Positions 1 through 7,351 of a DNA stretch of 25,660 nt are shown here, in pieces. The position numbers were made by a program, and so were the translations under genes. The stretch is from a virus: IMG/VR virus record IMGVR_UViG_3300035199_000669, positions 1 through 25,660 of that record, one strand, 5' to 3'. Under the pieces are notes generated by a model that was not told the DNA's origin, did no database searches, and worked only from the letters and a program-made list of their open reading frames with translations. Numbering within the stretch: the stretch's first letter is position 1; each line of letters opens with the position of its first letter.

Positions 1-18
1 TGATAAGGGAACACAAGA

Positions 19-534
19 ATGAAAATCACAAAGTCACAGCTTATAACAGAAGGATACCAACAGTTCTTGGGAGAGAATGACCTTTTGGATGAAAATTCCC
101 AAATCAAGGAGGGCAAGGCCGGCGCCGTCGAGGTTGCCATTATTCTGGCCGAAATCGTAGGGCCCGAAGGGAGAGAAAAGTTGGCAGATATTCTTGTCGC
201 TTTCCCGGAATTTATTCAGGGTTTAATTTGCCCATTATCTGAAAAGATTTTTGGACCGGGCCCTGTGACCAAGCTCGTCGCCAAAGTGTGCCGTTTTGGC
301 CTTAAAGCCCAATTCTCCATCTTCTATGTCGGCGCCTATCTTTTGAGAAAAATGGACGATGAACAGGTACAACAACTGATTGCCGGATCCGAACAGCCCG
401 CAGCGGCCGAAGAAACACCTGCCCTCGCCGAGGTGCTGGTCGACATGTCTGAAGGCAGGCTACCAAACAAACTAGAAGAATCTGTTGTGTCTCGCTGGCA
501 AGTTCTTTCTGGTGTTAACAAGGAGGTCAAATGA
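19..534 (+). CDS. Putative prohead core / internal head protein
   Basis: This 171-residue protein is not confidently recognised. Its first eleven residues, MKITKSQLITE, followed by Gly12, look like the short cleavable N-terminal peptide of T4 prohead-core and internal proteins. I9-T10-E11 fits the (L/I)-x-E consensus cut by the gp21 protease, whose homologue is the next full-size gene. Residues 34-110 are rich in hydrophobic helical stretches (36-48, 56-72, 98-109). Residues 124-137 are Ala/Glu/Pro-rich and the C-terminus is hydrophilic. The ATG follows an AAGGGA about nine bases upstream, and in-frame-independent stops at the left edge suggest the previous gene ends there. In T4 the small core genes 67 and 68 occupy this place between portal and protease, so a core role is inferred from position and N-terminus only. 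It ends in an ATGA overlap with a micro-ORF. Confidence 0.6.
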   Translation: MKITKSQLITEGYQQFLGENDLLDENSQIKEGKAGAVEVAIILAEIVGPEGREKLADILVAFPEFIQGLICPLSEKIFGPGPVTKLVAKVCRFGLKAQFSIFYVGAYLLRKMDDEQVQQLIAGSEQPAAAEETPALAEVLVDMSEGRLPNKLEESVVSRWQVLSGVNKEVK

Positions 535-599
535 GAGCATTACTAGTAAGACGTAGATGGTTTTTGCGTCCAGTCGCTCTTTGTTGCGGTGGGTCTTAA
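531..599 (+). CDS. Possible 22-residue micro-ORF
   Basis: An ATG overlaps the previous stop codon (ATGA) and is preceded by AAGGAGGT at 520-527, one of the strongest ribosome binding sites in the window. The reading frame encodes 22 residues, starting MRALLVRRRW and ending CCGGS, so it is basic and hydrophobic. No function is recognised. It could be a real small peptide, or a device that keeps ribosomes moving towards the protease gene 43 bases further on. It might also be the remains of a longer gene. The spacing and overlap argue for translation. The short length and lack of any recognisable family keep confidence low. Confidence 0.35.
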   Translation: MRALLVRRRWFLRPVALCCGGS

Positions 600-642
600 C
601 TCGTGCGGGTAGCGCCCGCAGTAATGTCGTTTGGAGAATAAT

Positions 643-1242
643 ATGGAAAAACAACTTTTACGAGAATATTACGCCCTTTGCGAAGGAGGAGTCTGTGAAG
701 ACCTCTTAACAGAGCGGGAAAAGCGAGATATGGCTTCTGGAAAGAAGTTCTATATGACTGGCTGTATGCAGAAGTTTGACACCCCCAACGGCAATGGTCG
801 TATTTATTCCAAGGGTATTCTTCAAAGAGAAGTGGAGAATTATCAAAAACTCGTAAAAGAAAGAAGAGCACTCGGCGAACTAGACCACCCAGACGACTCC
901 GTTATCAATCTTAGGAATGCATCTCACCTCGTTACTGATATGTGGTGGGACGGGCCCGCATTAATGGGTAAGGTTGAAATTTTGGATACCCCATCGGGTG
1001 ACATACTTAAGCGGCTCGCTCAATCTGGCGTTACACTTGGCATTTCCTCAAGAGGTCTTGGTTCCGTAAGAGAGGAAAGCGGCCACGCAATCGTTGAAGA
1101 TGATTTCCAGCTTATTTGCTTTGATTTTGTTTCGGAACCTTCAACCCCAGGCGCCTTTATGATAAAAGAGCACAAAGAACCAAACATTTTTACCAGAGCA
1201 GATAAAATCAATCGTATTTTGAATGATATTTTGAGAGATTAG
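643..1242 (+). CDS. 21: Prohead protease, T4 gp21-like
   Basis: This is the maturation protease that sits in the prohead core and cuts scaffold, core and capsid proteins after (L/I)-x-E before DNA packaging. The 199-residue length is close to T4 gp21 (about 212). The family signature is clear: His82 in LGELDHPD, the Ser135-Ser136 pair in GISSRGLGS that supplies the nucleophile, and the later FDFVSEPS block at about 160-167. The motif PNGNGRIYSKGIL near residues 48-61 is also typical. The ATG at 643 is preferred over an upstream in-frame TTG at 631 because GGAG (633-636) lies six bases before it. The N-terminus contains L-R-E and L-C-E|G sites, so self-cleavage is possible. The next gene starts one base after the stop. 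Confidence 0.93.
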   Translation: MEKQLLREYYALCEGGVCEDLLTEREKRDMASGKKFYMTGCMQKFDTPNGNGRIYSKGILQREVENYQKLVKERRALGELDHPDDSVINLRNASHLVTDMWWDGPALMGKVEILDTPSGDILKRLAQSGVTLGISSRGLGSVREESGHAIVEDDFQLICFDFVSEPSTPGAFMIKEHKEPNIFTRADKINRILNDILRD

Positions 1243-1243
1243 A

Positions 1244-1654
1244 ATGAAAAGATCAGAATTAAAAAAGATAATTAAACCCCTTGTTAAAGAGTGCATACTT
1301 GAAACTCTCTTGGAAGAGGGGCTTTTATCCAATATTGTTTCCGAGGTCGCACAAGGCTTGGGAAACCAAACAGTCTTACAAGAGGCGAAAGCACCACAGC
1401 CACGCCAAGTGGTCGAGGACAATTCAGCGAGGATAGAAGAATTAAGAATAAGAAAGAAAGCCATTCTTGAATCTATGGGTAAGGATGCGTATAACGGCAT
1501 CGACCTTTTTGAAGGAACGGCCCCCTCGGCGCCAGAAATGACAGAAATGCAGGCCGCCAGCCCTTTAGGGTCTGTTGCGCCGGGTGACTCCGGAGTTGAT
1601 ATTTCAGGGATTACGGCTTTGGGTGGAAAAAAATGGAAAGCTTTGATAGGCTAA
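1244..1654 (+). CDS. Small prohead core / virion protein with processing-type N-terminus
   Basis: This 136-residue protein starts one base after the protease stop, so the two are translationally linked. The first 34 residues (MKRSELKKIIKPLVKEC...) form a basic amphipathic helix ending in L23-E24-E25|G26, again matching the gp21 cleavage consensus. Residues 60-80 look helical and charged. The C-terminal 30 residues include GDSGVDISGI and end in GGKKWKALIG. Tails of this kind occur in small head proteins of marine T4-like phages as I remember them, but no function is assigned. The most likely role is a core or internal head protein trimmed during maturation. An alternative is a small vertex or portal-associated protein. 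Confidence 0.6.
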   Translation: MKRSELKKIIKPLVKECILETLLEEGLLSNIVSEVAQGLGNQTVLQEAKAPQPRQVVEDNSARIEELRIRKKAILESMGKDAYNGIDLFEGTAPSAPEMTEMQAASPLGSVAPGDSGVDISGITALGGKKWKALIG

Positions 1655-1662
1655 ACTATTTA
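1655..1662 (+). promoter_or_regulatory. Candidate phage late promoter motif ACTATTTA
   Basis: The octamer ACTATTTA starts on the last base of the preceding TAA stop and ends 18 nt before the ATG at 1681. It is followed by TATGA, as at several other copies. The same octamer recurs before five other transcription-unit starts in the window, which is why it is called a promoter candidate. No transcription start is known. Confidence 0.5.
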
Positions 1663-1680
1663 TATGAAGAGGAATAAATA

Positions 1681-2256
1681 ATGTCAACTGAAAAACAGCC
1701 TTACAGAGGCGACCATACACCAACCACTCCTGGTTATGCGCATGGATTTAATGCCCCAGGATTAAGAAATGTTGGTTCATATCAAGCATCTGGCGTGCCT
1801 TGGGTTACGGGCTCTGATGATTTGGATACTGGCAATGTTCATATGGTACTGTTCCCGAAAGTTCCAAAATCATTCACTGTGATCAATACAAATGTCAATA
1901 GTGGTGAAAACATTCGGGTGCATTTTCAGAGTGGATCCGCAGTCACCGCCCTTACCGCAACTGGCCACGTTGGTGCGCAAAGCATCGCGTCTACCGCTGA
2001 TGTAATTAGAAATTTTCATTATATTACTGTCCCGGCCGGTTTTGCTAGCGTGACTTTTGATGTTAAATGTCGGCAGTTTTATATATCAAATTTGTCCGGA
2101 GTTAACGACCTCAAGTATGAAGTTTTAGCTGAATTGACGAATATTCCTCGTGAGCGTATGTATCATCTTACGGGCTCTGGCATTACCGAGTGTGGAGACA
2201 CGATTTCTTTGAGTGCTCCTAACTTTAATACGTCTGACGACTCTTCCGGATCATGA
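1681..2256 (+). CDS. Virion structural protein, probable capsid surface/decoration
   Basis: This 191-residue protein has no membrane segment. The N-terminal third is Gly/Pro/Asn-rich (residues 8-45, with YQASGVPWVTGS). A beta-rich body follows, with alternating hydrophobic residues (54-90 and 108-150, such as FPKVPKSFTVIN and IRVHF). The C-terminus is Ser/Asp/Asn-rich. This composition suits an all-beta capsid-associated or head-fibre protein. Proteins of this style sit beside head genes in marine T4-like phages. The gene follows an ACTATTTA motif and a GAGGAA ribosome site. The role is inferred from position and composition, because no catalytic or family motif is visible. Confidence 0.6.
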   Translation: MSTEKQPYRGDHTPTTPGYAHGFNAPGLRNVGSYQASGVPWVTGSDDLDTGNVHMVLFPKVPKSFTVINTNVNSGENIRVHFQSGSAVTALTATGHVGAQSIASTADVIRNFHYITVPAGFASVTFDVKCRQFYISNLSGVNDLKYEVLAELTNIPRERMYHLTGSGITECGDTISLSAPNFNTSDDSSGS

Positions 2257-2271
2257 TAGGGGGTAATAATA

Positions 2272-2790
2272 ATGGGTAGCTTTTCTGCATCAAGATCGAT
2301 AGTACCTGGCTCGACAACACTCGGAAGTAATAAGCATATTGTTTGTGTAGACCAAGAAATTAGATATGCTGATAGTTCTGATAACACAGTTATTGTTCAA
2401 CTGCCAAATGTAAAGATTCCTGCTGGAGCTTTGGTTCATCATATCGCGGCTACCGTAAAAGAACTATCTAATTTAGCTACACACGAAGTTAATATTCATT
2501 TTTCTACCGACAACGGCACCGCCGCCGATGCTGCCATAGAAAATAATAGTGAATTGTTAGGAGCCGGCGCTGCCGTCACCGATAGCACGGATTCAGCTTC
2601 GGCTTCGGATATTTCTCTGGGCACCAGTGCTGATGACGGGAAAGAAGGTTGGTCTAGAGCTACTGCGGTACCTTCGAGATTGGCGGCCGACCAATATGTT
2701 TATATTTGCAACGCTGGAACAAGCAATGGCACTACAAACTCAACAGCCGGCGTACTCTCTGTTGTTATCGAATATTATGGTATAGACTAG
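2272..2790 (+). CDS. Virion structural protein, probable capsid surface/decoration
   Basis: This 172-residue, probably all-beta protein is rich in Ser, Thr, Ala and Asp. Strand-like segments include NKHIVCVDQEIRYA (20-33), NTVIVQLPNVKIPAGALV (38-55) and the end VLSVVIEYYGID. A low-complexity Ala/Ser/Asp stretch spans about 82-122. It starts 15 bases after the previous stop behind a strong AGGGGGT site, so the two genes form one translational unit and are probably made in similar amounts. No known family is recognised. Capsid decoration or head fibre is inferred from location between protease and scaffold genes and from composition. Confidence 0.55.
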   Translation: MGSFSASRSIVPGSTTLGSNKHIVCVDQEIRYADSSDNTVIVQLPNVKIPAGALVHHIAATVKELSNLATHEVNIHFSTDNGTAADAAIENNSELLGAGAAVTDSTDSASASDISLGTSADDGKEGWSRATAVPSRLAADQYVYICNAGTSNGTTNSTAGVLSVVIEYYGID

Positions 2791-2814
2791 AAGAAAGAAA
2801 CATTTGGAGTTTTA

Positions 2815-3099
2815 GTGTCTTATAATAGAAACAGAAATAGAAACAGAAATAGAAACAGATATGTTCCCTTTAAGTGTGGCAATAAGCCAGCTAATGTTAT
2901 CGTTGTGGCCAACGACCGCGAACACCCCGATAGGTTAGTCCGAAGATTTTTAAAAAAATGCAAAAAGCTTAAAATTGTGGAAGAATACCGGGATAAGACC
3001 CAATATTATCAGAAGCCGTCAGAGTTGAGAAGGAAAAAAGCCATTAGACGCGAACGTCTCATAAACAAAGAAAGAAACTCCACAAAGACTAAACATTAG
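2815..3099 (+). CDS. rpsU: Phage-encoded ribosomal protein bS21 homologue
   Basis: This 94-residue protein has residues 26-88 aligning with bacterial bS21. NVIVVAND matches the N-terminal strand, LVRRFLKKCKK matches the LRRFKRSCEK helix, and YYQKPSELRRKKA matches the FYEKPTTERKRA helix. bS21 is the last protein to join the 30S subunit, next to the anti-Shine-Dalgarno end of 16S rRNA, and influences initiation. A phage copy could replace the host protein and bias translation towards phage mRNAs. The family match is strong and the biasing role is inference. The N-terminus is odd: after MSY come six Asn-Arg pairs, a basic tail absent from cellular bS21. The start is GTG, with GGAG five bases upstream. 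The next gene is the scaffold, 86 bases on. Confidence 0.88.
   Translation: MSYNRNRNRNRNRNRYVPFKCGNKPANVIVVANDREHPDRLVRRFLKKCKKLKIVEEYRDKTQYYQKPSELRRKKAIRRERLINKERNSTKTKH
2824..2859 (+). repeat. Short tandem repeat encoding (Asn-Arg)6
   Basis: Alternating AAT/AAC and AGA codons make a 12-base unit, AGAAACAGAAAT in one phase, repeated about three times within the start of the bS21-like gene. The pure repeat suggests recent slippage expansion, so its length may vary between related phages. Confidence 0.85.
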
Positions 3100-3136
3100 G
3101 CATTTGTAAATTAAGAGGCTTTTGTTTCTTTAGCAT

Positions 3137-3144
3137 ACTATTTA
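3137..3144 (+). promoter_or_regulatory. Candidate phage late promoter motif ACTATTTA
   Basis: An exact ACTATTTA lies in the 86-base gap after the bS21-like gene, 41 bases before the scaffold start, and is followed by TTTATGAG. It would give the scaffold and capsid genes their own late transcript. It is called from recurrence of the octamer in gaps across the window. Confidence 0.5.
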
Positions 3145-3185
3145 TTTATGAGAAAAATCTTATATTTTGGTAAGGATATATTTGT

Positions 3186-4256
3186 ATGTCAACAATGTTG
3201 GAACAAGCTCTAGTAGATGCGGTCACTCTTAAAGAAGCGGCCCTTAAAAATGCCGAAATGGCAATAATCGAAAAATATGCCACCGAGGTTCGTGGTACCA
3301 TGAATTCTTTGTTGGAACAGGAATTGGAACCCGAAGAGCCCATTTCCGATATTGGTTCGGGGGTTGAGGATCAAATGGACTTCGCGGCCACCGAGGATGA
3401 ACAAGCCTGCCCTTGTCCAGAAGAAAAGGAAGTTAAAACCTTTACTTTTACAATCGATGACTTCCGAGAGATAGAGCAGGCTCTCGGCACTGAGCTTGAC
3501 GGACTGCCCCCCGGAGAAGGATTAGAATCTCCCGAAGAATTGGCCATGCAGTTCGGTGCGGAAGAGGGTATGCCCGGTGAAGAAGAAGAAGAAGAGGAAG
3601 AGCTTCCCCTCGGCCTCCAAGAAGATATTGAAGTCGACGAAGAGATACTTTTTGAATATCCAGAGGAAGAAGAATCTGAAGATTTAATCGAAGATCTTGA
3701 TATTGAAAAGTTAGCCGAAGAACTTATTGTTGACCTTTCTGGTGATGAATTGACGGGATGGGCAGGACGCCCAGGTTCAGACATACAGTATGCAAAGCAG
3801 ATTCGCCTTGCAAAGCTGGCCGCTACAGAAGCCCAGGAAGAAAAAAAGGAATTAGAATCAGCCATTGAGAAGTTGGCCGAATCCAACAACGAATTGACTG
3901 ATGAAAATAAAAGAATCAAGCATACGCTTGTGACCCTGAAAGAGAAGCTTGAAGAAGTTAATCTTTCAAATGCAAAATTGCTTTATATGAATCGTACATT
4001 GAATAGCACCTCCCTGAATGAGCGACAAAAGAAGAAGATTGTTGAATCTATTCAGAAAACTGATTCTGTTAAAGAAGCGAAGGTTGTTTTTGAAACCCTT
4101 CAAAGCGCTGTGGGCAATTCTCGAAAAGATACGCCTAAATCACTCCGCGAAGCTATTAGAAGGCCTTCATTAACGATGCCAAGCCGAAGAAAGGTAGATT
4201 CAGAACACGAAAGTGTTGCGAAAGAGCGTTTCAAAAAGTTGGCTGGCATCAAATGA
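3186..4256 (+). CDS. 22: Prohead scaffolding core protein, T4 gp22-like
   Basis: This 356-residue scaffold protein forms the core around which the capsid assembles and is then degraded by the gp21 protease. Residues 40-185 are extremely acidic, with a run of eight Glu near 132-139 and many Asp/Glu clusters. Residues about 212-268 are a predicted coiled coil. The block that follows, LLYMNRTLNSTSLNERQKKK (from about 263) and then SVKEAKVVFETLQ, is characteristic of gp22-like scaffolds of marine T4-like phages. The C-terminus is basic and ends KERFKKLAGIK, suited to binding the capsid shell. Several L-x-E sites, such as L-K-E near the N-terminus, would allow cleavage. It lies directly before the capsid gene, as in T4. 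Confidence 0.88.
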   Translation: MSTMLEQALVDAVTLKEAALKNAEMAIIEKYATEVRGTMNSLLEQELEPEEPISDIGSGVEDQMDFAATEDEQACPCPEEKEVKTFTFTIDDFREIEQALGTELDGLPPGEGLESPEELAMQFGAEEGMPGEEEEEEEELPLGLQEDIEVDEEILFEYPEEEESEDLIEDLDIEKLAEELIVDLSGDELTGWAGRPGSDIQYAKQIRLAKLAATEAQEEKKELESAIEKLAESNNELTDENKRIKHTLVTLKEKLEEVNLSNAKLLYMNRTLNSTSLNERQKKKIVESIQKTDSVKEAKVVFETLQSAVGNSRKDTPKSLREAIRRPSLTMPSRRKVDSEHESVAKERFKKLAGIK

Positions 4257-4274
4257 CAGAAAAAATCCAATAAA

Positions 4275-4284
4275 AAGGAGGTGA
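4275..4284 (+). promoter_or_regulatory. Perfect Shine-Dalgarno sequence of the capsid gene
   Basis: AAGGAGGTGA is an uninterrupted ten-base complement to the canonical 16S rRNA 3' end and sits six bases before the ATG at 4291. It is the strongest ribosome binding site in the window and fits the demand for hundreds of capsid subunits per virion. Confidence 0.85.
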
Positions 4285-4290
4285 TTTAAA

Positions 4291-6186
4291 ATGTCAGTGT
4301 TAAATAAACTAACTGAAGGGATCGTTTCTCGCGATCTCAAGAAAGAAGGCAGCGCGCGTCTCTCCAAGTGGGAAAAGACCGGTCTTCTTGAAGGCCTGAC
4401 CGACGACAGTGCTCGTCAGGGTATGGCCCGTCTGCTTGAAAACCAAGCAGCGCAGCTTCTGAAAGAAGCTTCCACTATGGTCGGTGGTAGCGTCGAGGGC
4501 TTTGCTTCCGTCGCTTTCCCGCTCGTCCGTCGTGTTTTCGGGGGCCTTTTGGCCAACGATGTCGTCTCGGTTCAGCCGATGAGTTTGCCCTCGGGCCTCA
4601 TTTTCTTCCTTGACTTTACCCACTCTTCGAACACCAGCCCTCGCGTGGGTGCCCTCTCCGGTGCATCCCTCTATGGCGGTGGCAAGGTCGGCCAGCAGAT
4701 TACTGGTGGTGTGAACCTTGGTTATGAAGGCGAGCGAGCCATTTCGGGAACGAAGTCTGGCGCAGTTCAGAGCCTTGATACTGGGTTCTATAACCTTTCT
4801 ACGGGCTATTCAGCGGCAACGGGCTCCACTTCGGTGGCTGTCAATGCCGGCATGAGTGCTTATTCTGTCGGAGCGGTTTCTGGCGCCACATGCGTCATTG
4901 ACCTCAATCCCTCGAATATCACCGAGGCCCAGAAGAAGGCTCTCCGTTATGACCCGGATGTTCTTGGTCTTGGCGATGGTCACGAGGCTATGATTCTCAA
5001 GTGTGAGCTTTCGAAGATTGAGACCAGTGGATTGGTCCTCGACCGCAACCAGCTTACCGCGGTTTCTTGCTCGTTCGCTACGGCCGAGACAGAGATGGAT
5101 GATGTTGTGCAGGTTCGTCGTTTGACTGCTCTGGGTAGTGATGATGGTTCCGTGAGTGTTACTAGCTCTAGGCACCCATCTGAGGCCCAGTGGAATGGCC
5201 AGCAGAATGCTCTGTTCTTTGTTTTCGTTGGTACAGACGCCAATATGTCTTCTACCTCTGTCCACCAGGATCAGCCGACATCTGCTGCTACTCTTGTGAG
5301 GTTCCCGCTAGCGGATAACTTCCAAGGAACGGCTGCCGCTGGTAACAATGCGAATTCCGTTGGTGCTGTAGTCGGTCAGACTGAGTGGGGTCTTGAGAAT
5401 GAAGAACTCATCCCTGAGATCGACATTAAGGTGGAAAGTCTCGCCGTGACGGCCAAGACTCGTAAGCTCAAGGCTAAGTGGACTCCGGAATTGGGACAGG
5501 ATCTCAACGCCTACCATAACCTTGATGCTGAGGTCGAGTTGACTAGCATTCTCTCTGAGCAAATTGCTCTAGAGATTGACCGTGAGATCCTTCAGGATCT
5601 CGTGCATGGTGCAACCGCTGGTACGCTCTATTGGTCGCGCTCTCCCGGTCTCTTCGTGAACCGTGAGACTGGTGCTGAAATCGGCGCCGCTTCGGCTGCT
5701 CCCGACTTCACCGGTACTGTGAGCGAGTGGTATGAGACTCTCATTGAAACTATCAATGATCTGTCTGCTAGAATCCACCGCAAGACTCTGCGGGGTGGTG
5801 CCAACTTTGTGATCTGCGGACCCGAAGTTGCTTCTATCCTTGAGTTTACCGCTGGTTTCCGTGCTTCCATCACTGTTGACTCCGATACGGGTTCGATTGG
5901 TGCTGTGAAGACTGGCTCTCTCTCCAAGAAGTTCGACGTTTACGTCGATCCTTACTTCCCGCGTAATGTGGTCCTTTGTGGTCGCAAGGGTGGTAGTTTC
6001 CTTGAGAGTGGCTACGTTTACGCTCCATATGTCCCGCTACAGGTCACTCCCACGATCTTCGGTGTCGAGGACTTCGTGCCCCGCAAGGGCGTGATGACTC
6101 GCTACGCCAAGAAGATGGTGCGTGGTGATATGTACGGTCTTGTGATTGTCCGTGGTCTCATCGGTGAGGCTGGTGCAACCAGCTAA
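4291..6186 (+). CDS. 23: Major capsid protein, T4 gp23-like
   Basis: This 631-residue subunit of the icosahedral head shell has an HK97-type fold by family. The N-terminal region has the T4-like pattern KWEKTGLLEGL then ARLLENQAAQLLKEAS. The site L57-K58-E59|A60 matches the gp21 consensus and the position of the T4 cut (after Glu65), so mature protein probably starts near Ala60. The following MVGGSVEGF...FPLVRRVFGGLLANDVVSVQPMSLPSG matches the gp23 region VMGMVRRAIPNLIAFDICGVQPMNSPTG, and EIDREILQDL matches the EINREVVDWI block. It is about 110 residues longer than T4 gp23, with extra sequence around residues 110-300, probably an enlarged surface domain. Codon choice is visibly more uniform and C-ending than in neighbours, as expected for a very highly expressed gene. 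Confidence 0.93.
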   Translation: MSVLNKLTEGIVSRDLKKEGSARLSKWEKTGLLEGLTDDSARQGMARLLENQAAQLLKEASTMVGGSVEGFASVAFPLVRRVFGGLLANDVVSVQPMSLPSGLIFFLDFTHSSNTSPRVGALSGASLYGGGKVGQQITGGVNLGYEGERAISGTKSGAVQSLDTGFYNLSTGYSAATGSTSVAVNAGMSAYSVGAVSGATCVIDLNPSNITEAQKKALRYDPDVLGLGDGHEAMILKCELSKIETSGLVLDRNQLTAVSCSFATAETEMDDVVQVRRLTALGSDDGSVSVTSSRHPSEAQWNGQQNALFFVFVGTDANMSSTSVHQDQPTSAATLVRFPLADNFQGTAAAGNNANSVGAVVGQTEWGLENEELIPEIDIKVESLAVTAKTRKLKAKWTPELGQDLNAYHNLDAEVELTSILSEQIALEIDREILQDLVHGATAGTLYWSRSPGLFVNRETGAEIGAASAAPDFTGTVSEWYETLIETINDLSARIHRKTLRGGANFVICGPEVASILEFTAGFRASITVDSDTGSIGAVKTGSLSKKFDVYVDPYFPRNVVLCGRKGGSFLESGYVYAPYVPLQVTPTIFGVEDFVPRKGVMTRYAKKMVRGDMYGLVIVRGLIGEAGATS

Positions 6187-6208
6187 TCCTTAGAGATTAA
6201 CTAAATCC

Positions 6209-6240
6209 AACCCGCTCTCTTCGGAGAGCGGGTTTTTTAT
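6209..6240 (+). terminator. Rho-independent terminator after the capsid gene
   Basis: AACCCGCTCTC (6209-6219), a UUCG-type loop and GAGAGCGGGTT (6224-6234) form a perfect 11-bp stem, followed directly by a T run. The UUCG tetraloop makes it exceptionally stable. It lies 22 bases after the capsid stop and would end, or protect the 3' end of, the capsid transcript. Confidence 0.93.
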
Positions 6241-6268
6241 TTATATGTTGCTTATGATTTATGATAGA

Positions 6269-6276
6269 ACTACTTA
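6269..6276 (+). promoter_or_regulatory. Possible late promoter, ACTACTTA variant
   Basis: This is a one-mismatch variant of the recurrent ACTATTTA octamer, located after the capsid terminator and 60 bases before the next start. A new promoter is expected here because of the strong terminator just upstream. The variant also occurs (CCTACTTA) before the gene at 19902. Confidence 0.3.
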
Positions 6277-6336
6277 TAAGCGAAAGGAAAAATACCTTTT
6301 GTTAATTGACCTAACATTCTATAGGAGGAATTTATT

Positions 6337-7284
6337 ATGGGAACGAAAAGAGTAGGTTGGGCTAGAATTAAAAGCCTGATTAACGATCAGAAAACATCGA
6401 TTGGCAATCGACGCAATTACGCCACATACGCAAGTGGATCGGGCCCCGATCACGCCGGCAACGCGGGGGGCACGGCCTCTACCGCTGAAGCGACCAGCAT
6501 GCAAACAGATACAGTGCTTATCATTGGCAAAAACTCTGTCTCGTCGGCAAAGCCAGCCGTGGCAGATCCGTTTACGGAAAGCTCAACGCAGCTATGGCCG
6601 CTAGGAACAAAATTAGAGTATGGCGAGAGAACATTTAGATATTGCCAAACCGGCGCAGCAATCACCGCTGGTAAGCTTGTGCAGCAGACGACTCACGTTG
6701 CTAACCACACAAACTGTACAGTTACCAATGCAGACGCAGTTGCTGGAAGCTATTCTCACGCAGCGGGTTCAACTTCGATTTCGATTGAGACTGCCGGCGA
6801 CACTGACTTAACAGCAAACCTGTACGCTGAAGGCTATTTGTTCGTTAACGATGGAACCGCTGAAGGCCAATGTATGAGAGTCAAGTCTCACCCGGCTCAC
6901 GACCATAGCGATGATCCATCAGTTGTTATTACAACATATGATCCACTGAAGACGGCCGTTGTGAAAAATAACTCACAATTGTCGCTTGTTAAAAACCCGT
7001 ATACTGCTGTTGTTACCGCTCCCACCGCCGAAACGGGTGCCGTGGTTGGCGCAAGTGTAATTGATTTGCAATCCGGTTATTTTGGTTGGCTCCAAACGAA
7101 CGGCCCTTGCCCCGTGTTGGTAAGTGAAGCTGTTGTGGTATTGGGACACAGAGTTATAAGATCAAATGCAGACGCCGGCGGTGTTATGGCAGCCGATAGT
7201 GACCCTCTGTTATATCCAGTAGGTCAGTGCATGGCTTCTGGTGTTGTAGATACTGAATACGCATTGATCTGGCTTAATATTTGA
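6337..7284 (+). CDS. Virion structural protein, probable head decoration/fibre
   Basis: This 315-residue protein follows the capsid gene in its own transcription unit between two terminators, with an ATAGGAGG site before the ATG. The first 60 residues are polar and Ala/Gly/Ser-rich. The segment TKLEYGERTFRYCQTGAA (about 90-107) begins a beta-rich body with many Thr/Val/Ala residues. The end is a compact hydrophobic strand, TEYALIWLNI. Proteins containing a similar LEYGERTFRYC segment next to capsid genes are common in marine T4-like phages as far as I recall, so a capsid surface or vertex role is likely. In T4 the vertex gene 24 follows gene 23, but no gp23/gp24-like fold motif is visible here. 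Confidence 0.6.
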   Translation: MGTKRVGWARIKSLINDQKTSIGNRRNYATYASGSGPDHAGNAGGTASTAEATSMQTDTVLIIGKNSVSSAKPAVADPFTESSTQLWPLGTKLEYGERTFRYCQTGAAITAGKLVQQTTHVANHTNCTVTNADAVAGSYSHAAGSTSISIETAGDTDLTANLYAEGYLFVNDGTAEGQCMRVKSHPAHDHSDDPSVVITTYDPLKTAVVKNNSQLSLVKNPYTAVVTAPTAETGAVVGASVIDLQSGYFGWLQTNGPCPVLVSEAVVVLGHRVIRSNADAGGVMAADSDPLLYPVGQCMASGVVDTEYALIWLNI

Positions 7285-7318
7285 TAAATATCGAGTCATA
7301 ACATGACAAGAAAAGCCT

Positions 7319-7350
7319 AAAAGGGCGGGAACTAATTCCTGCCCTTTTTT
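7319..7350 (+). terminator. Rho-independent terminator
   Basis: AAAAGGGCGGGA (7319-7330), a six-base loop and TCCTGCCCTTTT (7337-7348) form a 12-bp stem with one G-T wobble, ending in a T run. It closes the 6337 gene and lies two bases before a sigma-70 promoter. Confidence 0.9.
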
Positions 7351-7351
7351 G

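Noticed and set aside
604-620. Hairpin TGCGGG/CCCGCA between the micro-ORF and the protease gene
   Set aside because: Only six base pairs and no T run, so not a terminator. It might affect translation, but nothing else supports a regulatory role.
631-642. Upstream TTG start giving the protease four extra residues
   Set aside because: The only good ribosome site, GGAG at 633-636, would lie inside that extension and is correctly spaced for the ATG at 643.
1657-1664. TATTTATA, the reverse complement of the T4 late promoter, also near 6238 and 19895
   Set aside because: It points away from all genes, since everything is on the + strand. The + strand ACTATTTA explains the first site better.
3371-3919. 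A 182-codon minus-strand frame rich in Ser
   Set aside because: It mirrors the Glu-rich scaffold gene (GAA/GAG read as TTC/CTC-type codons in reverse) and contains long Ser runs, which is a composition artefact.
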